A stretch of DNA of 64,000 bases from Massilia varians (GCF_027923905.1 NZ_AP026966.1:4465001-4529000); one strand, 5' to 3'; shown: positions 38,913 through 48,117, numbered from the stretch's first letter. Notes: generated by a model from the letters alone, not told the origin. Translations and numbers: made by a program.

Positions 38913-40339
38913 TCCAAACAATGAAAAAACTGACTCCACTGGCCCTGGCAATGATGCTGGCGGGCTGCATGTCGCTGGCGCCGAAGTACGAGCGGCCGCA
39001 GGCGCCGGTGGCCGGTGCCTTCCCCGAATTGGCCAAGCCGGCCAGCGCCCCGGCCGCCCAGGTGGCGAACGAGGCGCCCGCGGCAATCGAATGGCAGCGC
39101 TTCTTCCCGGACGCGCGCCTGCGCGGCCTGATCGAGCAGGCGCTGGTAAACAACCGCGACCTGCGCGTCTCGATCGCCAACATCGAGCAGGCCCGGGCGC
39201 AGTACCGCATCAGCCGCGCCGACCGCCTGCCGACCGTGGGCCTGGGTGTCAGCGGTCAGCGCCAGAGCACCGGCGAAGACCAGCCGATCAGCAGCCTGTA
39301 CCAGTCGGGCTTCTCGGTCTCGGCGTTCGAACTCGACCTGTTCGGCCGCGTGCGCAACCTGTCGGAAGCCGCACTGGCGCAGTTCCTGGCGACCGAGGAA
39401 GCGCGCAAGTCGGCGCAGATCAGCCTGGTCTCCTCGGTGGCCAACGTCTACCTGCAGCTGCTGGCCGATGAAGAGCTGCTGGGGATCACCCAGCAGACCC
39501 TGGGCACGCGCCAGGAATCGCTGCGCCTGACCCAGCTGCGCTTCGACAACGGCGTGGCCTCGCGCTTCGAGCTGCAGCAGGCGCGCTCGCTGGTGGAAAC
39601 CGCTCTGGCCACGCTCGCGGCGCAGCAGCGCCAGCGCGCCCAAAGCCTGAACCTGCTCACGCTGCTGGTAGGCACGCCGGTGGAGCCGACCGTGGCCGCC
39701 GGCGCCACCCTGGCCTCGACCGAGCTGCCCGACCTGCCGGCCGGCCTGCCTTCGGACCTGCTGGCCAGCCGCCCGGACATCCGCGCGGCCGAGCAGCAGC
39801 TGATCGCCGCCAACGCCAACATCGGCGCGGCGCGCGCCAACTTCTTCCCGCGCATCACCCTGACGGGCAGCGTGGGCAGCGCCAGCACCGAACTGTCGGG
39901 CCTGTTCAAGAGCGGCACCTACGGCTGGAGCTTCGCGCCCCAGGCGATCCTGCCGATCTTCGACTACGGCCGCAACACCGCGGTGCTGGGCAGCGCCCGC
40001 GCCGGCCGCGACATCGCGGTGGCGCAGTACGAGCGCTCGATCCAGACCGCATTCCGCGAAGTGGCCGATGCGCTGGCCGGGCAGTCGACCTTCAGCGAAC
40101 AGCTGCGTGCCCAGCGCGCCGTGGCCGAGGCCGAAGCCGACCGCTTCAACCTGGCCGACCTGCGCTACCGTAACGGCGCGGCCAGCTACCTCGAGCTGCT
40201 CGACGCCCAGCGCGCCCTGTTCCAGGCGCAGCAGGCGGCGGTGCAGGCCAACCTGCAGCGCCTGCAGAACCAGGTCACGCTGTACAGCGTGCTCGGCGGC
40301 GGCTGGACCGAGCCGGCCACGCCGGTGGCGGCACGCTGA
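38909..40339 (+). CDS. oprM: Outer-membrane efflux channel lipoprotein (OprM/NodT family)
   Basis: A 476-residue TolC-like channel. The signal peptide ends in MLAGC (lipobox), followed by the OprM-type LAPKYERPQAPV. Two internally repeated OEP halves carry long alpha-helical coiled coils, with LLASRPDIRAAEQQLIAANANIGAARANFFPRITLTG as the second-repeat hallmark. The ATG 38909 overlaps the permease stop (ATGA); a second ATG four codons later is possible. With the two upstream genes it forms a full tripartite pump. Confidence 0.94.
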   Translation: MIQTMKKLTPLALAMMLAGCMSLAPKYERPQAPVAGAFPELAKPASAPAAQVANEAPAAIEWQRFFPDARLRGLIEQALVNNRDLRVSIANIEQARAQYRISRADRLPTVGLGVSGQRQSTGEDQPISSLYQSGFSVSAFELDLFGRVRNLSEAALAQFLATEEARKSAQISLVSSVANVYLQLLADEELLGITQQTLGTRQESLRLTQLRFDNGVASRFELQQARSLVETALATLAAQQRQRAQSLNLLTLLVGTPVEPTVAAGATLASTELPDLPAGLPSDLLASRPDIRAAEQQLIAANANIGAARANFFPRITLTGSVGSASTELSGLFKSGTYGWSFAPQAILPIFDYGRNTAVLGSARAGRDIAVAQYERSIQTAFREVADALAGQSTFSEQLRAQRAVAEAEADRFNLADLRYRNGAASYLELLDAQRALFQAQQAAVQANLQRLQNQVTLYSVLGGGWTEPATPVAAR

Positions 40340-40360
40340 GCGCTCCCTGCGTCGTTCAAG

Positions 40361-40388
40361 ATCGGGCCCTCGCGGCCCGATTTTTTTT
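40361..40388 (+). terminator. Rho-independent terminator of the RND operon
   Basis: ATCGGGCC (40361-40368) and GGCCCGAT (40374-40381) pair across CTCGC and are followed by seven T. It ends the acrAB-oprM transcript. Confidence 0.93.
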
Positions 40389-40391
40389 ATG

Positions 40392-40476
40392 GGGGTCAGG
40401 TCTGACATTTGGACACGAACTCGAGCATTAGCTTGCTGCATTGCTCAGCCCGTGTCCGATTGTCAGACCTGACCCC
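40392..40476. repeat. GGGGTCAG inverted-repeat element
   Basis: An 85-base element: the left arm starts GGGGTCAGGTCTGACATTTG (40392) and the right arm ends TGTCAGACCTGACCCC (40476); the 26-base arms match at 24 positions. The middle 33 bases are unrelated. It resembles non-autonomous REP/MITE-type sequences and lies after the RND terminator, before the M28 peptidase. It is of a different type from the TAGGGTGG family. Confidence 0.75.
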
Positions 40477-40573
40477 GGTGGTGTGAATTGAAGCGCGGAA
40501 TTGAAGCGATGGCGAATTGCGTAAATGGCTACACTGGAGCCATGAACGCTTGGGGGCGCGCCGCCCGACTGCC

Positions 40574-41581
40574 ATGCGCAAACTCGCCCGCTCACACTGG
40601 AAAATCCTCATCGCGATCCTGCTGGCGATCGCGCTGGCGACGCTGACCCTGGAAACCGATTCCGCCGCCCCTGCCGCGGACCTGTCCGTCCGCCTGCGCA
40701 CGCACGTCGGGGCCATCGCCTCGCAGGAACACAACACCGCCACCCCGCGCGCGCTGGAACAGGCCGCGCGCCACATCGAAGCCACGCTGGAAGGCTACGG
40801 CTATCGCCTGCGCCGCCAGGACTACGAGGCCGGCGGCCAGAAGGTACGCAACATCGAAGTCTCGGTGTCGAACACCGCACCGGGCGCGAAACCGGAGCGC
40901 ATCTTCATCGTCGGCGCCCACTACGATTCCGCGCGCGGCGCGTCGGGCGCCAACCGCAGTGGCAACGACGGCGGCAGCGGCACCGCCGCCGTGCTGGAAC
41001 TGGCGCGCCTGCTCAAGACCATGCAGCCGAGCCGCGGCACCGAAGTGAAATTCGTCTTTTTCGTCAACGAGGAAACGCCCTCGCACTTAGCAAATGCGAT
41101 GGGCGACGAAGTGGGCAGCATGCAGCATGCCCGTGACCTCAAGAAGAACGGGCACAATGTGGAAGAGGCCTTGATCCTGGAAACGATCGGCTGGTATTCA
41201 CAGGCGCGGAACAGCCAGAAGCTGCCGCCGGGGCTGGAGCAGCATTACCCGAGCACCGGCAACTTCATCGCCTTCGTCGGCACGCTCGAATCCTCGGCCC
41301 TGGTGCGCCAGGCGCTGGCGGCCTTCAAGGCGCAATCGGACCTCCCGACCGAGGGCCTGGCGGCGCCGGCCCACGTGATGGGTGTGACCTTGTCCGACCA
41401 TTCTTCCTACAACCGGCAGGGCTACCCGGCCCTGATGATCACCGACACGGCCTTCCTGCGCTATCCCTACTACCACACGGCGGAGGACACGCCTGACAAG
41501 CTCGATTACGCGAGCATGGCGCGCGTGGTGAAGGGGCTGGCGCGGACCATGGAGTCGCTCGCTGGCGCGGCAACAACCTGA
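40574..41581 (+). CDS. M28 family zinc aminopeptidase, membrane-anchored or secreted
   Basis: A 335-residue protein. A basic N-terminus (MRKLARSHWK) and hydrophobic helix (about 11-25) form a signal anchor or signal peptide. Metal-binding motifs of the M28 (aminopeptidase Y/glutaminyl cyclase-like) family are visible: GAHYDS (His/Asp), NDGGSGTAA (bridging Asp), NEETPS (catalytic Glu pair) and the C-terminal His in HTAEDTPDKLDY. ATG 40574 fits; a TTG 19 codons upstream is unlikely. It should trim peptides in the periplasm. Confidence 0.82.
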   Translation: MRKLARSHWKILIAILLAIALATLTLETDSAAPAADLSVRLRTHVGAIASQEHNTATPRALEQAARHIEATLEGYGYRLRRQDYEAGGQKVRNIEVSVSNTAPGAKPERIFIVGAHYDSARGASGANRSGNDGGSGTAAVLELARLLKTMQPSRGTEVKFVFFVNEETPSHLANAMGDEVGSMQHARDLKKNGHNVEEALILETIGWYSQARNSQKLPPGLEQHYPSTGNFIAFVGTLESSALVRQALAAFKAQSDLPTEGLAAPAHVMGVTLSDHSSYNRQGYPALMITDTAFLRYPYYHTAEDTPDKLDYASMARVVKGLARTMESLAGAATT

Positions 41582-41587
41582 GGTTTT

Positions 41588-41715
41588 GTAGGGTGGTCGG
41601 CTCTGCCGACCGCGCGTTCAACTTACGGACGCGTAGTGGCAGCGCATGCCGAAGCTGAACGCGCGGAGTGATCTGGTCCAGTGGACCAGATCACAAAAAG
41701 GCCGTCCACCCTACG
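41588..41715. repeat. TAGGGTGG palindromic element, copy 6 (with nested palindrome)
   Basis: GTAGGGTGGTCGGC-tct-GCCGACC starts the left hairpin; the middle matches copy 5 (ACGCGT...GTGGCA...GGCAT-like). The right half begins GCTGAACGCGCGG but is interrupted by the perfect palindrome at 41668-41694 and ends GCCGTCCACCCTACG. The right end has the GGA/TCC stem type while the left has GGT/ACC, so the ends may come from different copies. The hemW stop codon (41711-41713) lies inside the right terminus. Confidence 0.75.
41668..41694. repeat. 27-bp perfect palindrome nested in repeat copy 6
   Basis: GTGATCTGGTCCA and TGGACCAGATCAC are perfect 13-base arms around a single G, followed by AAAAA. It replaces part of the right stem of the surrounding element. 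Confidence 0.8.
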
Positions 41716-42958
41716 AATTTAAGAACATCTCCTGCAGGTCGTTCAGGAAACGCTGGCCGAGCTCGGTCGGCTTGATGAGCTTGTGGTCGCGGTAGAGCAG
41801 TCCCTTGCCTTCCGCCTCGTTCAGCGCCTTGCCGATGGCGCTGATGCTCATGCCGGTGCGCTCGGCGAACAGGTTCGGATCGAAGCCGTCGACCAGGCGC
41901 AGGGCATTGAGCATGAACTCGAAGCCCATGTCGCCGCGTGCGATCTCGTGCTCTTCCTGCACCGGGTTGCCGCGCCTGGCCGCCTCGATGAAGGAACCCG
42001 GCTGCTTGTAGCGGGCCTGGCGCAGCACGCGGTGCGGGAAGGATATCTTCGAGTGGGCCCCGGCGCCGATGCCGAGGTAGTCGCCGAACTGCCAGTAGTT
42101 CAGGTTGTGCCTGGCCTGGCGGCCGGCTTGCGCATAGGCCGAGACTTCGTAGTGCCCGTAGCCGGCGGCAGCCGTCGCTTCCAGGATCATGTCCTGCATG
42201 TCGGCACTCGTATCGTCGTCCGGCAGGATCGGCGGATACTTTGCGAACACCGTGTTCGGTTCCATCGTCAGGTGGTACATCGACAGGTGCGGCGGAGCGA
42301 ACGACAAGGCCGTCTCCAGGTCGCGCCGCGCCTCGGCCAGGGTCTGCCCCGGCAGCGCGAACATCAGGTCGAGGTTGAAGTTCTCGAACGTCGAGCGGGC
42401 AATCTCCACCGCGCGCAGGGCCTCAAGCTCGTCGTGGATGCGTCCCAGCGCCTTCAGGTGCGCGCCATTGAAGCTCTGGATGCCGATCGACAGCCGGTTG
42501 ATGCCGCTGTCGCGGTAGGAGGCGAAACGCTCGGCCTCGAAGGTGCCGGGGTTGGCTTCCATCGTGATCTCGGCGTCCAGCGCCAGCGGCAGCAGGGTGC
42601 GCACGTCGGACATCAGGCGATCCAGCCCGGCGGCCGACATCAGGCTGGGCGTGCCGCCGCCGATGAAGATGGTGTGGATCTTGCGGCCCCAGATCATGGG
42701 CAGCGACTGCTCCAGGTCGAGGCGCACCGCGTCGAGGTAGTCCTTTTCCGGCAGTTCGCCCTTGGCCTCGTGCGAATTGAAGTCGCAATACGGGCACTTG
42801 CGCACGCACCATGGAAAGTGGATGTAGAGCGACAGCGGCGGCAAGGCCGTCAGGTTCAATGCCCCCGGTTGCAGGTACTGCAGCGCGGTGGCGGCCGGGG
42901 AACGGGGTTCACCCGAGGTCGAGCCGAGACCCGCCCCGGCGACTTTAATCGGGATCAT
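41711..42958 (-). CDS. hemW: HemW, heme chaperone / radical SAM protein
   Basis: A 415-residue radical-SAM protein, once called oxygen-independent coproporphyrinogen oxidase. The cluster motif CVRKCPYCDF (CxxxCxxC, about residues 47-56) follows YIHFPWC. Later landmarks are GGGTPSLM, EANPGTFE, GIQSFN and HLSMYHLTMEPNTVF. The start ATG 42958 overlaps the rdgB stop (ATGA), and the longer upstream frame lies inside rdgB. The stop codon is contributed by the adjoining repeat, so the last residues may vary between strains. Confidence 0.9.
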   Translation of the reverse strand: MIPIKVAGAGLGSTSGEPRSPAATALQYLQPGALNLTALPPLSLYIHFPWCVRKCPYCDFNSHEAKGELPEKDYLDAVRLDLEQSLPMIWGRKIHTIFIGGGTPSLMSAAGLDRLMSDVRTLLPLALDAEITMEANPGTFEAERFASYRDSGINRLSIGIQSFNGAHLKALGRIHDELEALRAVEIARSTFENFNLDLMFALPGQTLAEARRDLETALSFAPPHLSMYHLTMEPNTVFAKYPPILPDDDTSADMQDMILEATAAAGYGHYEVSAYAQAGRQARHNLNYWQFGDYLGIGAGAHSKISFPHRVLRQARYKQPGSFIEAARRGNPVQEEHEIARGDMGFEFMLNALRLVDGFDPNLFAERTGMSISAIGKALNEAEGKGLLYRDHKLIKPTELGQRFLNDLQEMFLNS

Positions 42959-43539
42959 TTCAGCTTTTCTACCAGGGCACGCAGGGCCTGGCCGCGGTGC
43001 GAGTGGGCGTTCTTCACGCCTGGTTCGAGTTCGGCGGTGGTCTTGCCGAGCGCGGGAATCAGGAAGTGCGGGTCGTAGCCGAAGCCGTTGGCGCCGCGCG
43101 GCGCGTCGATGATCTCGCCATGCCACTGGCCGTCGGCGATGACCGGCTGGGGGTCGTCGGCGTGGCGCACGTAGACCAGCACGCAGTAGTAATAGGCCGA
43201 CTTGTCGGCGTGCTTGGCGAGGTCGGCGACCAGTTTCTCGTTGTTGCGGGCGTCGGACTTCGGCTCGCCGGCGTAGCGCGCCGAGTAGACGCCCGGCGCG
43301 CCGCCGAGCGCGTTGACGCACACGCCCGAGTCGTCGGCCAGGGCCGGCAGGCCGGTCAGGCGCGCCGCGTGCCTGGCCTTGGCCAGCGCGTTTTCCACGA
43401 AGGTGCCGAAGGGCTCTTCCGCTTCCGGGACATCGAATTCGCCCTGTGGGTGCAATTCGAAACCGATGGGTGCGAGGATCTGGGCGAATTCCTTCAGTTT
43501 GCCGGCGTTGTTGGAGGCGAGGATCAGGCGTTGGGTCAT
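42955..43539 (-). CDS. rdgB: RdgB/HAM1 dITP/XTP pyrophosphatase
   Basis: A 194-residue nucleotide-pool sanitiser hydrolysing dITP, ITP and XTP to monophosphates. LILASNNAGKLKEF at the N-terminus is the substrate/metal loop, LADDSGVCVNALGGAPGVYSARYAG is the catalytic Asp segment, and GFGYDPHFLIPALGKTTAEL and SHRGQALRAL close the pocket. Length and order are typical. It is translationally coupled to hemW, as in many betaproteobacteria. Confidence 0.95.
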   Translation of the reverse strand: MTQRLILASNNAGKLKEFAQILAPIGFELHPQGEFDVPEAEEPFGTFVENALAKARHAARLTGLPALADDSGVCVNALGGAPGVYSARYAGEPKSDARNNEKLVADLAKHADKSAYYYCVLVYVRHADDPQPVIADGQWHGEIIDAPRGANGFGYDPHFLIPALGKTTAELEPGVKNAHSHRGQALRALVEKLK

Positions 43540-43603
43540 GGCGCTGGGAGGTGGTCTTCGAAGAGGGTGACTATTTTACCGCTTCGGACCACGGCGCGCT
43601 TCC

Positions 43604-44338
43604 CTACGCCGCCAGGCCCAGCGACTGCTTCTGCAGCCTGATCAATTCGCCAATCCCCAGCTGGCCCAGGTCCAGCAGGCGGTTCATGCCCACGCGATCG
43701 AAAGCCGCGCCTTCCGCCGTGCCCTGCACCTCGATGAAATGCCCCTGCTCGGTCATCACGATGTTCATGTCGGTGTCGCAGGCCGAATCCTCGACGTAGT
43801 CCAGGTCCAGCACCGGCGTTCCCTGGTACACCCCGACCGAGATCGCCGCCACGAAGTGCTTCACCGGCACCGCCGCCAGCACGCCCTGCCCCACCAGCAC
43901 GCTGAAGGCGTCGTAGGCGGCGACCATCGCGCCGGTGATGGACGCCGTGCGGGTGCCGCCATCGGCCTGGATCACGTCGCAGTCCAGGTGCAGGGTGCGC
44001 TCGCCGAAGGCTTCCAGGTCGAAGGCGGCGCGCAGCGAGCGGCCGATCAGGCGCTGGATCTCCTGGGTGCGGCCGGTCTGCTTGCCGCGCGCGGCTTCGC
44101 GGTCCATGCGGGTGTGCGTTGAGCGCGGCAGCATGCCGTATTCGGCCGTTAGCCAGCCCTGCCCCTTGCCCTTCAGGAAGCCCGGCACCTTGTCTTCGAT
44201 GCTGGCGGTGCAGATCACCTTGGTGTCGCCGCACTCGATCAGCACCGATCCCTCGGCGTGCCGGGTGTACTGGCGGGTGATGCGGATGGGGCGCAGCTGG
44301 TCGACCGCGCGCCCGCTCGGGCGTTGTGCAAACGTCAT
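43604..44338 (-). CDS. rph: Ribonuclease PH
   Basis: A 244-residue phosphorolytic 3'-exoribonuclease that matures tRNA 3' ends. It has [46 protein letters not shown] and [17 protein letters not shown] (phosphate-binding Arg), plus [18 protein letters not shown] and DMNIVMT. The full length indicates an active enzyme, unlike the frameshifted rph of E. coli K-12. An AAAGG site precedes ATG 44338, 14 bases after the PP2C gene. Confidence 0.96.
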   Translation of the reverse strand: MTFAQRPSGRAVDQLRPIRITRQYTRHAEGSVLIECGDTKVICTASIEDKVPGFLKGKGQGWLTAEYGMLPRSTHTRMDREAARGKQTGRTQEIQRLIGRSLRAAFDLEAFGERTLHLDCDVIQADGGTRTASITGAMVAAYDAFSVLVGQGVLAAVPVKHFVAAISVGVYQGTPVLDLDYVEDSACDTDMNIVMTEQGHFIEVQGTAEGAAFDRVGMNRLLDLGQLGIGELIRLQKQSLGLAA

Positions 44339-44352
44339 GGAAAGCCTTTGTC

Positions 44353-45279
44353 TTATTTAAGTAGTTGGGAAGATTTCTCGATCGCCTCGCGGATCTCGGC
44401 AATCGCTTTTTCGATTTCGTCTTCGTCGAAGGCGTCCGCCCCCGAGGGCAAGGGCTGGCCGGCGGTGATCGTCGAGCTGACCTCGTCCTCCGGCAGCATC
44501 TGGGTCGAGATCACGCCGGGCGCCAGGCTGCCCGCGGCGTGCGCGCCCTGCCAGGTGATCGCCAGCGCGGTCGTGTTGTCGGCGCGCGCGCCGCCGATCG
44601 CGGCGGCCATCGCCACCATGTCCGGCACCGCCTGCACGATGGTGGAGGTGGACAGCCGGTGCACGATCTCGGTCTCGGGCAGCATGCCCCACAGGCCGTC
44701 CGAGCAAAGCAGCAGCGTATCGCCCGGCTCCAGGACGGCCTGGCGCGAGATGGCGATCCTGGGGGCCTGGCCGGCGCCGAGGCAGTTGTACAGCTTGTTG
44801 CGGTCCGGATGGGTGTTGCGCTCGGATTCAAGCGCCCTGCCGCGCTCGATCAGATATTCCAGGTGCGAATGGTCGCGCGTGCGCGCCAGCACCTGGTTGC
44901 GGCGCACCCAGTACAGGCGCGAGTCGCCGCAGTGCGCCCAGACCGCGCAGTTGTGCTGCACCAGGCAGGCCACCACCGTGGTGCGCGGCGTCTCCGGCAG
45001 CTTGTGACGTTCCGCATAGGCCAGGATGTCCCAGTGGGCCTGGTGCAAGGCCTCTTCGAGGAAGCGCTCGGGCTTCTTCACATAGGGCTTGGCCTGCATC
45101 CGGAACATCATCGACAGCGTCTGCAGGGCGATGGTGGCGGCGATCTCCCCGTGCATGTGTCCGCCCATGCCGTCGGCCAGCACCAGCAGCAGCGCGTCGC
45201 GCGTGAAGCTGTAGCCCATGCGGTCCTGGTTGACCTTGCGCCCGCCGATGTGGCTCTGCTGATAGACGGAAAACTGCAT
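44353..45279 (-). CDS. PP2C-family Ser/Thr protein phosphatase
   Basis: A 308-residue metal-dependent phosphatase. The motifs are NQDRMGYS (motif 1), [16 protein letters not shown] (metal Asp/Gly), [23 protein letters not shown] and the C-terminal DNTTALAI (metal Asp). A 60-residue acidic tail (about 250-308) follows. It starts 15 bases after the kinase stop with a GGAG site; together they form a kinase/phosphatase pair like PknB/PstP or those near type VI secretion loci, though no such locus is seen here. Confidence 0.9.
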   Translation of the reverse strand: MQFSVYQQSHIGGRKVNQDRMGYSFTRDALLLVLADGMGGHMHGEIAATIALQTLSMMFRMQAKPYVKKPERFLEEALHQAHWDILAYAERHKLPETPRTTVVACLVQHNCAVWAHCGDSRLYWVRRNQVLARTRDHSHLEYLIERGRALESERNTHPDRNKLYNCLGAGQAPRIAISRQAVLEPGDTLLLCSDGLWGMLPETEIVHRLSTSTIVQAVPDMVAMAAAIGGARADNTTALAITWQGAHAAGSLAPGVISTQMLPEDEVSSTITAGQPLPSGADAFDEDEIEKAIAEIREAIEKSSQLLK

Positions 45280-45294
45280 GTGTGCTCCTCGTTC

Positions 45295-46272
45295 CTAGCT
45301 TGCTTTACGGCCGAATCCGAGGCGACCGGCCAATCCGCGCCAGCCGGCCGGCGCTTGCGGGGCGTCGTCCTCGGGCTGCGGCGCCAGCGTCGGCGCCGCC
45401 TGCAGCACCTTCTGCATCGCGAATACGCTTTGCGGGCGCTTCAGCGGATCGAGCGCCATGCACGAGCGCACCATCTCGATGAGCTCCGGCGAATAGCCGC
45501 CTGCGAGCCTGGCGAACTGCGCCTCGGTCTTGTCCTCGTCCCTGCGCGCGTCGACCGGAGGCGGCATCGAGCGCGTCATGCAAGCATACATGGCTGCGCC
45601 GATGCTGTAGATGTCGGTCCAGGGTCCGAGCGAGCCCGCGCGGCTGTACAGCTCGGGCGCCGCGAAGCCCGGGGTGTACATGGGCGCCAGCATGGGCGCG
45701 TCGAGGTTGATGGTCTGGCGCGCCGCGCCGAAGTCGAGCAGCAGCGGCGAGCCGTCGAGGCGCAGATAGATGTTGGCCGGTTTCAGGTCGAGGTGCAGCA
45801 GCTTGTTGGCGTGGACTTCGCGTACGCCGGCGCACACGCCCTTGAACAGCTGGCGGATCGCTGTCTCGTTCATGCGGCTGCCCCTGGCGTGCAGGCGCGC
45901 GATGTGGTCCTGCAGGGTGTGTCCGGATTCGTAGGCCATCACCATGTAGACCGTTTCATGGGCGCGGAAGAAGTTCACCACCCGCACCACGTTCGGATGG
46001 ACGATGCGGGCCAGCGCCCGCCCCTCTTCGAAGAAGCACTTCAGGCCGATGCGGAACACCGGTAGATTAGGCTTGGAAACGACCGGTATCAGTTCGCCCG
46101 CCGCGCGCAAGGCGAGCTGGCTGGGCAGGTATTCCTTGATGGCGACCGCATTGCCCTCGCCGTCATATGCCAGATAAACAATACTGAACCCACCGGACGC
46201 AATTTTCTTTACAATGCGATATCCGGCAATTTCCAGGCCATCAGGCAGGGGGGCATTATTCTGTGCGGCCAT
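45295..46272 (-). CDS. Ser/Thr protein kinase (Hanks type)
   Basis: A 325-residue soluble kinase: glycine loop IASGGFSIVYLA (about 24-35), VAIK lysine, Glu in EGRAL, catalytic HLDLKPANIYL (about 160-170; the usual HRD is HLD), DFG in LLLDFGAAR and APE in FAAPELY. The C-terminal about 50 residues are Ala/Pro/Glu-rich with no TM helix or PASTA repeats. The HLD form lacks the arginine that clamps a phosphorylated activation loop, so it may be active without loop phosphorylation. It is paired with the PP2C gene. Confidence 0.9.
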   Translation of the reverse strand: MAAQNNAPLPDGLEIAGYRIVKKIASGGFSIVYLAYDGEGNAVAIKEYLPSQLALRAAGELIPVVSKPNLPVFRIGLKCFFEEGRALARIVHPNVVRVVNFFRAHETVYMVMAYESGHTLQDHIARLHARGSRMNETAIRQLFKGVCAGVREVHANKLLHLDLKPANIYLRLDGSPLLLDFGAARQTINLDAPMLAPMYTPGFAAPELYSRAGSLGPWTDIYSIGAAMYACMTRSMPPPVDARRDEDKTEAQFARLAGGYSPELIEMVRSCMALDPLKRPQSVFAMQKVLQAAPTLAPQPEDDAPQAPAGWRGLAGRLGFGRKAS

Positions 46273-46390
46273 GAGAGTCCTTGCTTAACAGGGCGATTGT
46301 GTGGGATAAATGTTGCCTTTGTAAAGGCCACCTCGATCCGCCTGTGACGGTTCTCGGGGTATCTAAAGAATAAAAAAGACGGGGAAATCT

Positions 46391-47293
46391 TTGAGCATTT
46401 CAAGCATGACAGGTTATGCGGTTGCCACCAGCGAAAGCGCTGCCGGCACCCTCACGATCGAGATCAAGAGCGTCAATTCGCGCTTCCTCGACCTCCAGTT
46501 CCGCATCAACGACGAACTGCGCGCGTTGGAACCCGATCTGCGCGCCGCCATCATGGCCGCCATCACGCGCGGCAAGGTCGAGGTGCGCTTGTCCTTCGGC
46601 CGCAAGACCGCGGGCGGCTCGCAGGTGCTCAACCAGGAACTGCTGGCCGACCTCGCGCGCCTGCAGGCTGAAATCACCAAACATTTCGCACAGGCGCCGC
46701 AGATGACGGTGGCCGAACTGCTGCGCTGGCCCGGCGTGATCGAAGAATCGACGGTGGGCCAGGAGTCGTTGCAGACTGACGTGGCCGCCCTCACCGCCAC
46801 CACCGTGGCCGCTTTTGTCGACAGCCGCAGGCGCGAAGGCGCGGCTTTGGCGACGATGCTGCTGTCGCGTATCGACGCGATGGAAGCGATCGTCAAGCGC
46901 ATCACCCCGCTCATCCCGCAGGTCATCAACGGCTTCCAGCAGAAGGCCGTCGAACGCATGCAGGACGCGCTGGGCCTGGCCGGACACGGCAACCCGTCGG
47001 TCTTGAGCCGCCAGGAAGTGCTGGAGCGTATTCGCCAGGAAGTGACGCTGTACGGCATCCGCATCGACGTCTCGGAAGAACTGTCGCGCCTGTCGGCGCA
47101 TCTCAATGAGACGCGACACATCCTCAAGCGGGGCGGCCAGGTCGGCAAGCGCCTCGACTTCATGATGCAGGAACTGAACCGCGAAGCGAACACGCTGGGC
47201 GCCAAGGCCTCGGTCAAGGAGCTGGCGGATGCATCGATGGAGCTGAAGCTCCTGATCGAGCAGATGCGCGAGCAGGTGCAGAATTTAGAATAA
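46391..47293 (+). CDS. yicC: YicC/YloC-family endoribonuclease
   Basis: A 300-residue protein. The N-terminal SMTGYA, IEIKSVNSRFLDLQFRI and the C-terminal DF-like KRLDFMMQELNREANTLGAKA are YicC hallmarks; E. coli YicC is an endoribonuclease that acts on RyhB. I chose TTG 46391 because a GGGGAA site precedes it and MSISSMTGYA then aligns with the family; ATG 46406 is the other option. It is followed by gmk, the usual betaproteobacterial order yicC-gmk-rpoZ-spoT. Confidence 0.92.
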   Translation: MSISSMTGYAVATSESAAGTLTIEIKSVNSRFLDLQFRINDELRALEPDLRAAIMAAITRGKVEVRLSFGRKTAGGSQVLNQELLADLARLQAEITKHFAQAPQMTVAELLRWPGVIEESTVGQESLQTDVAALTATTVAAFVDSRRREGAALATMLLSRIDAMEAIVKRITPLIPQVINGFQQKAVERMQDALGLAGHGNPSVLSRQEVLERIRQEVTLYGIRIDVSEELSRLSAHLNETRHILKRGGQVGKRLDFMMQELNREANTLGAKASVKELADASMELKLLIEQMREQVQNLE

Positions 47294-47325
47294 TTTGTTG
47301 TCGTTGCGCAACAGCGCATACGATC

Positions 47326-47406
47326 GTTGAACGCGCGGACGGGGGACCCGTCTACCCTACCAGTGCGATTGTGTAGGGTGGACGGGTTTCCCGTCCGCGC
47401 ATTCAA
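47326..47406. repeat. TAGGGTGG elements, two halves back-to-back (copy 7)
   Basis: A right half (TTGAACGCGCGGACGGGGGA...CCCGTCTACCCTAC, 47327-47360) is followed 11 bases later by a left half (GTAGGGTGGACGGG-ttt-CCCGTCCGCGCATTCAA, 47371-47405). The order is inside-out relative to other copies, as if two elements met end to end or the middle was lost by recombination. Confidence 0.75.
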
Positions 47407-47442
47407 ACTTATGATGAACACCACGCGGCTTTGGATGCCGTA

Positions 47443-48117
47443 ATGGACAAACGCAACATGGAAAAATCAATGATCACTCCCGCCCTCTCCGGCAGCCTGT
47501 TCGTCGTCGCCGCGCCCAGCGGCGCCGGCAAATCGACCCTGGTCAACGCCCTGCTGAAGCTGGAACCGGGCATCAAGCTGTCGATCTCGACCACTACGCG
47601 GGCGCCGCGTCCGGGCGAGCAGGACGGCCGCGAATACCACTTCACCACGGCCGAAGACTTCGTCGCGCGCGCCGACCGCGGCGAATTCCTGGAATGGGCG
47701 GAAGTGCACGGCAACTACTACGGCACCAGCCGCCTGACCGTGGAACAGGAAATGAAACTGGGCACCGACATCCTGCTGGAGATCGACTGGCAGGGCGCGC
47801 GCCAGGTGAAAAAACAGTTCCCCGACGCCGCCGGCATCTTCATCCTGCCGCCGTCGATCGAAGCCCTGGAGGAACGCCTGCACAAGCGCGGCACCGACGA
47901 ACCCCACATCATCACCCGCCGCCTGCTGGCCGCCGGGGGGGAGATGGCTCACGCTCCGGAGTTCGAATATGCTATCATCAACGAAGAGTTCAACGTCGCC
48001 CTCGCAGAACTGCAGGCGATTGTCAAAGCGACACGTTGCCGTTTCGCCCAGCAGGCGGCCCGCAACGCCGACTTGTTTGCCCAGCTGGGAATCCACGCGC
48101 AACAACCAAATTTGTGA
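47443..48117 (+). CDS. gmk: Guanylate kinase
   Basis: A 224-residue enzyme phosphorylating GMP to GDP. P-loop [14 protein letters not shown] (about 18-31), GMP-binding [19 protein letters not shown] and [36 protein letters not shown]. The N-terminus is uncertain: ATG 47443 is used; ATG 47458 and ATG 47470 are alternatives, and none has a strong ribosome site. The repeat copy 7 lies directly upstream, so the promoter may be inside it or yicC may drive expression. Confidence 0.92.
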   Translation: MDKRNMEKSMITPALSGSLFVVAAPSGAGKSTLVNALLKLEPGIKLSISTTTRAPRPGEQDGREYHFTTAEDFVARADRGEFLEWAEVHGNYYGTSRLTVEQEMKLGTDILLEIDWQGARQVKKQFPDAAGIFILPPSIEALEERLHKRGTDEPHIITRRLLAAGGEMAHAPEFEYAIINEEFNVALAELQAIVKATRCRFAQQAARNADLFAQLGIHAQQPNL

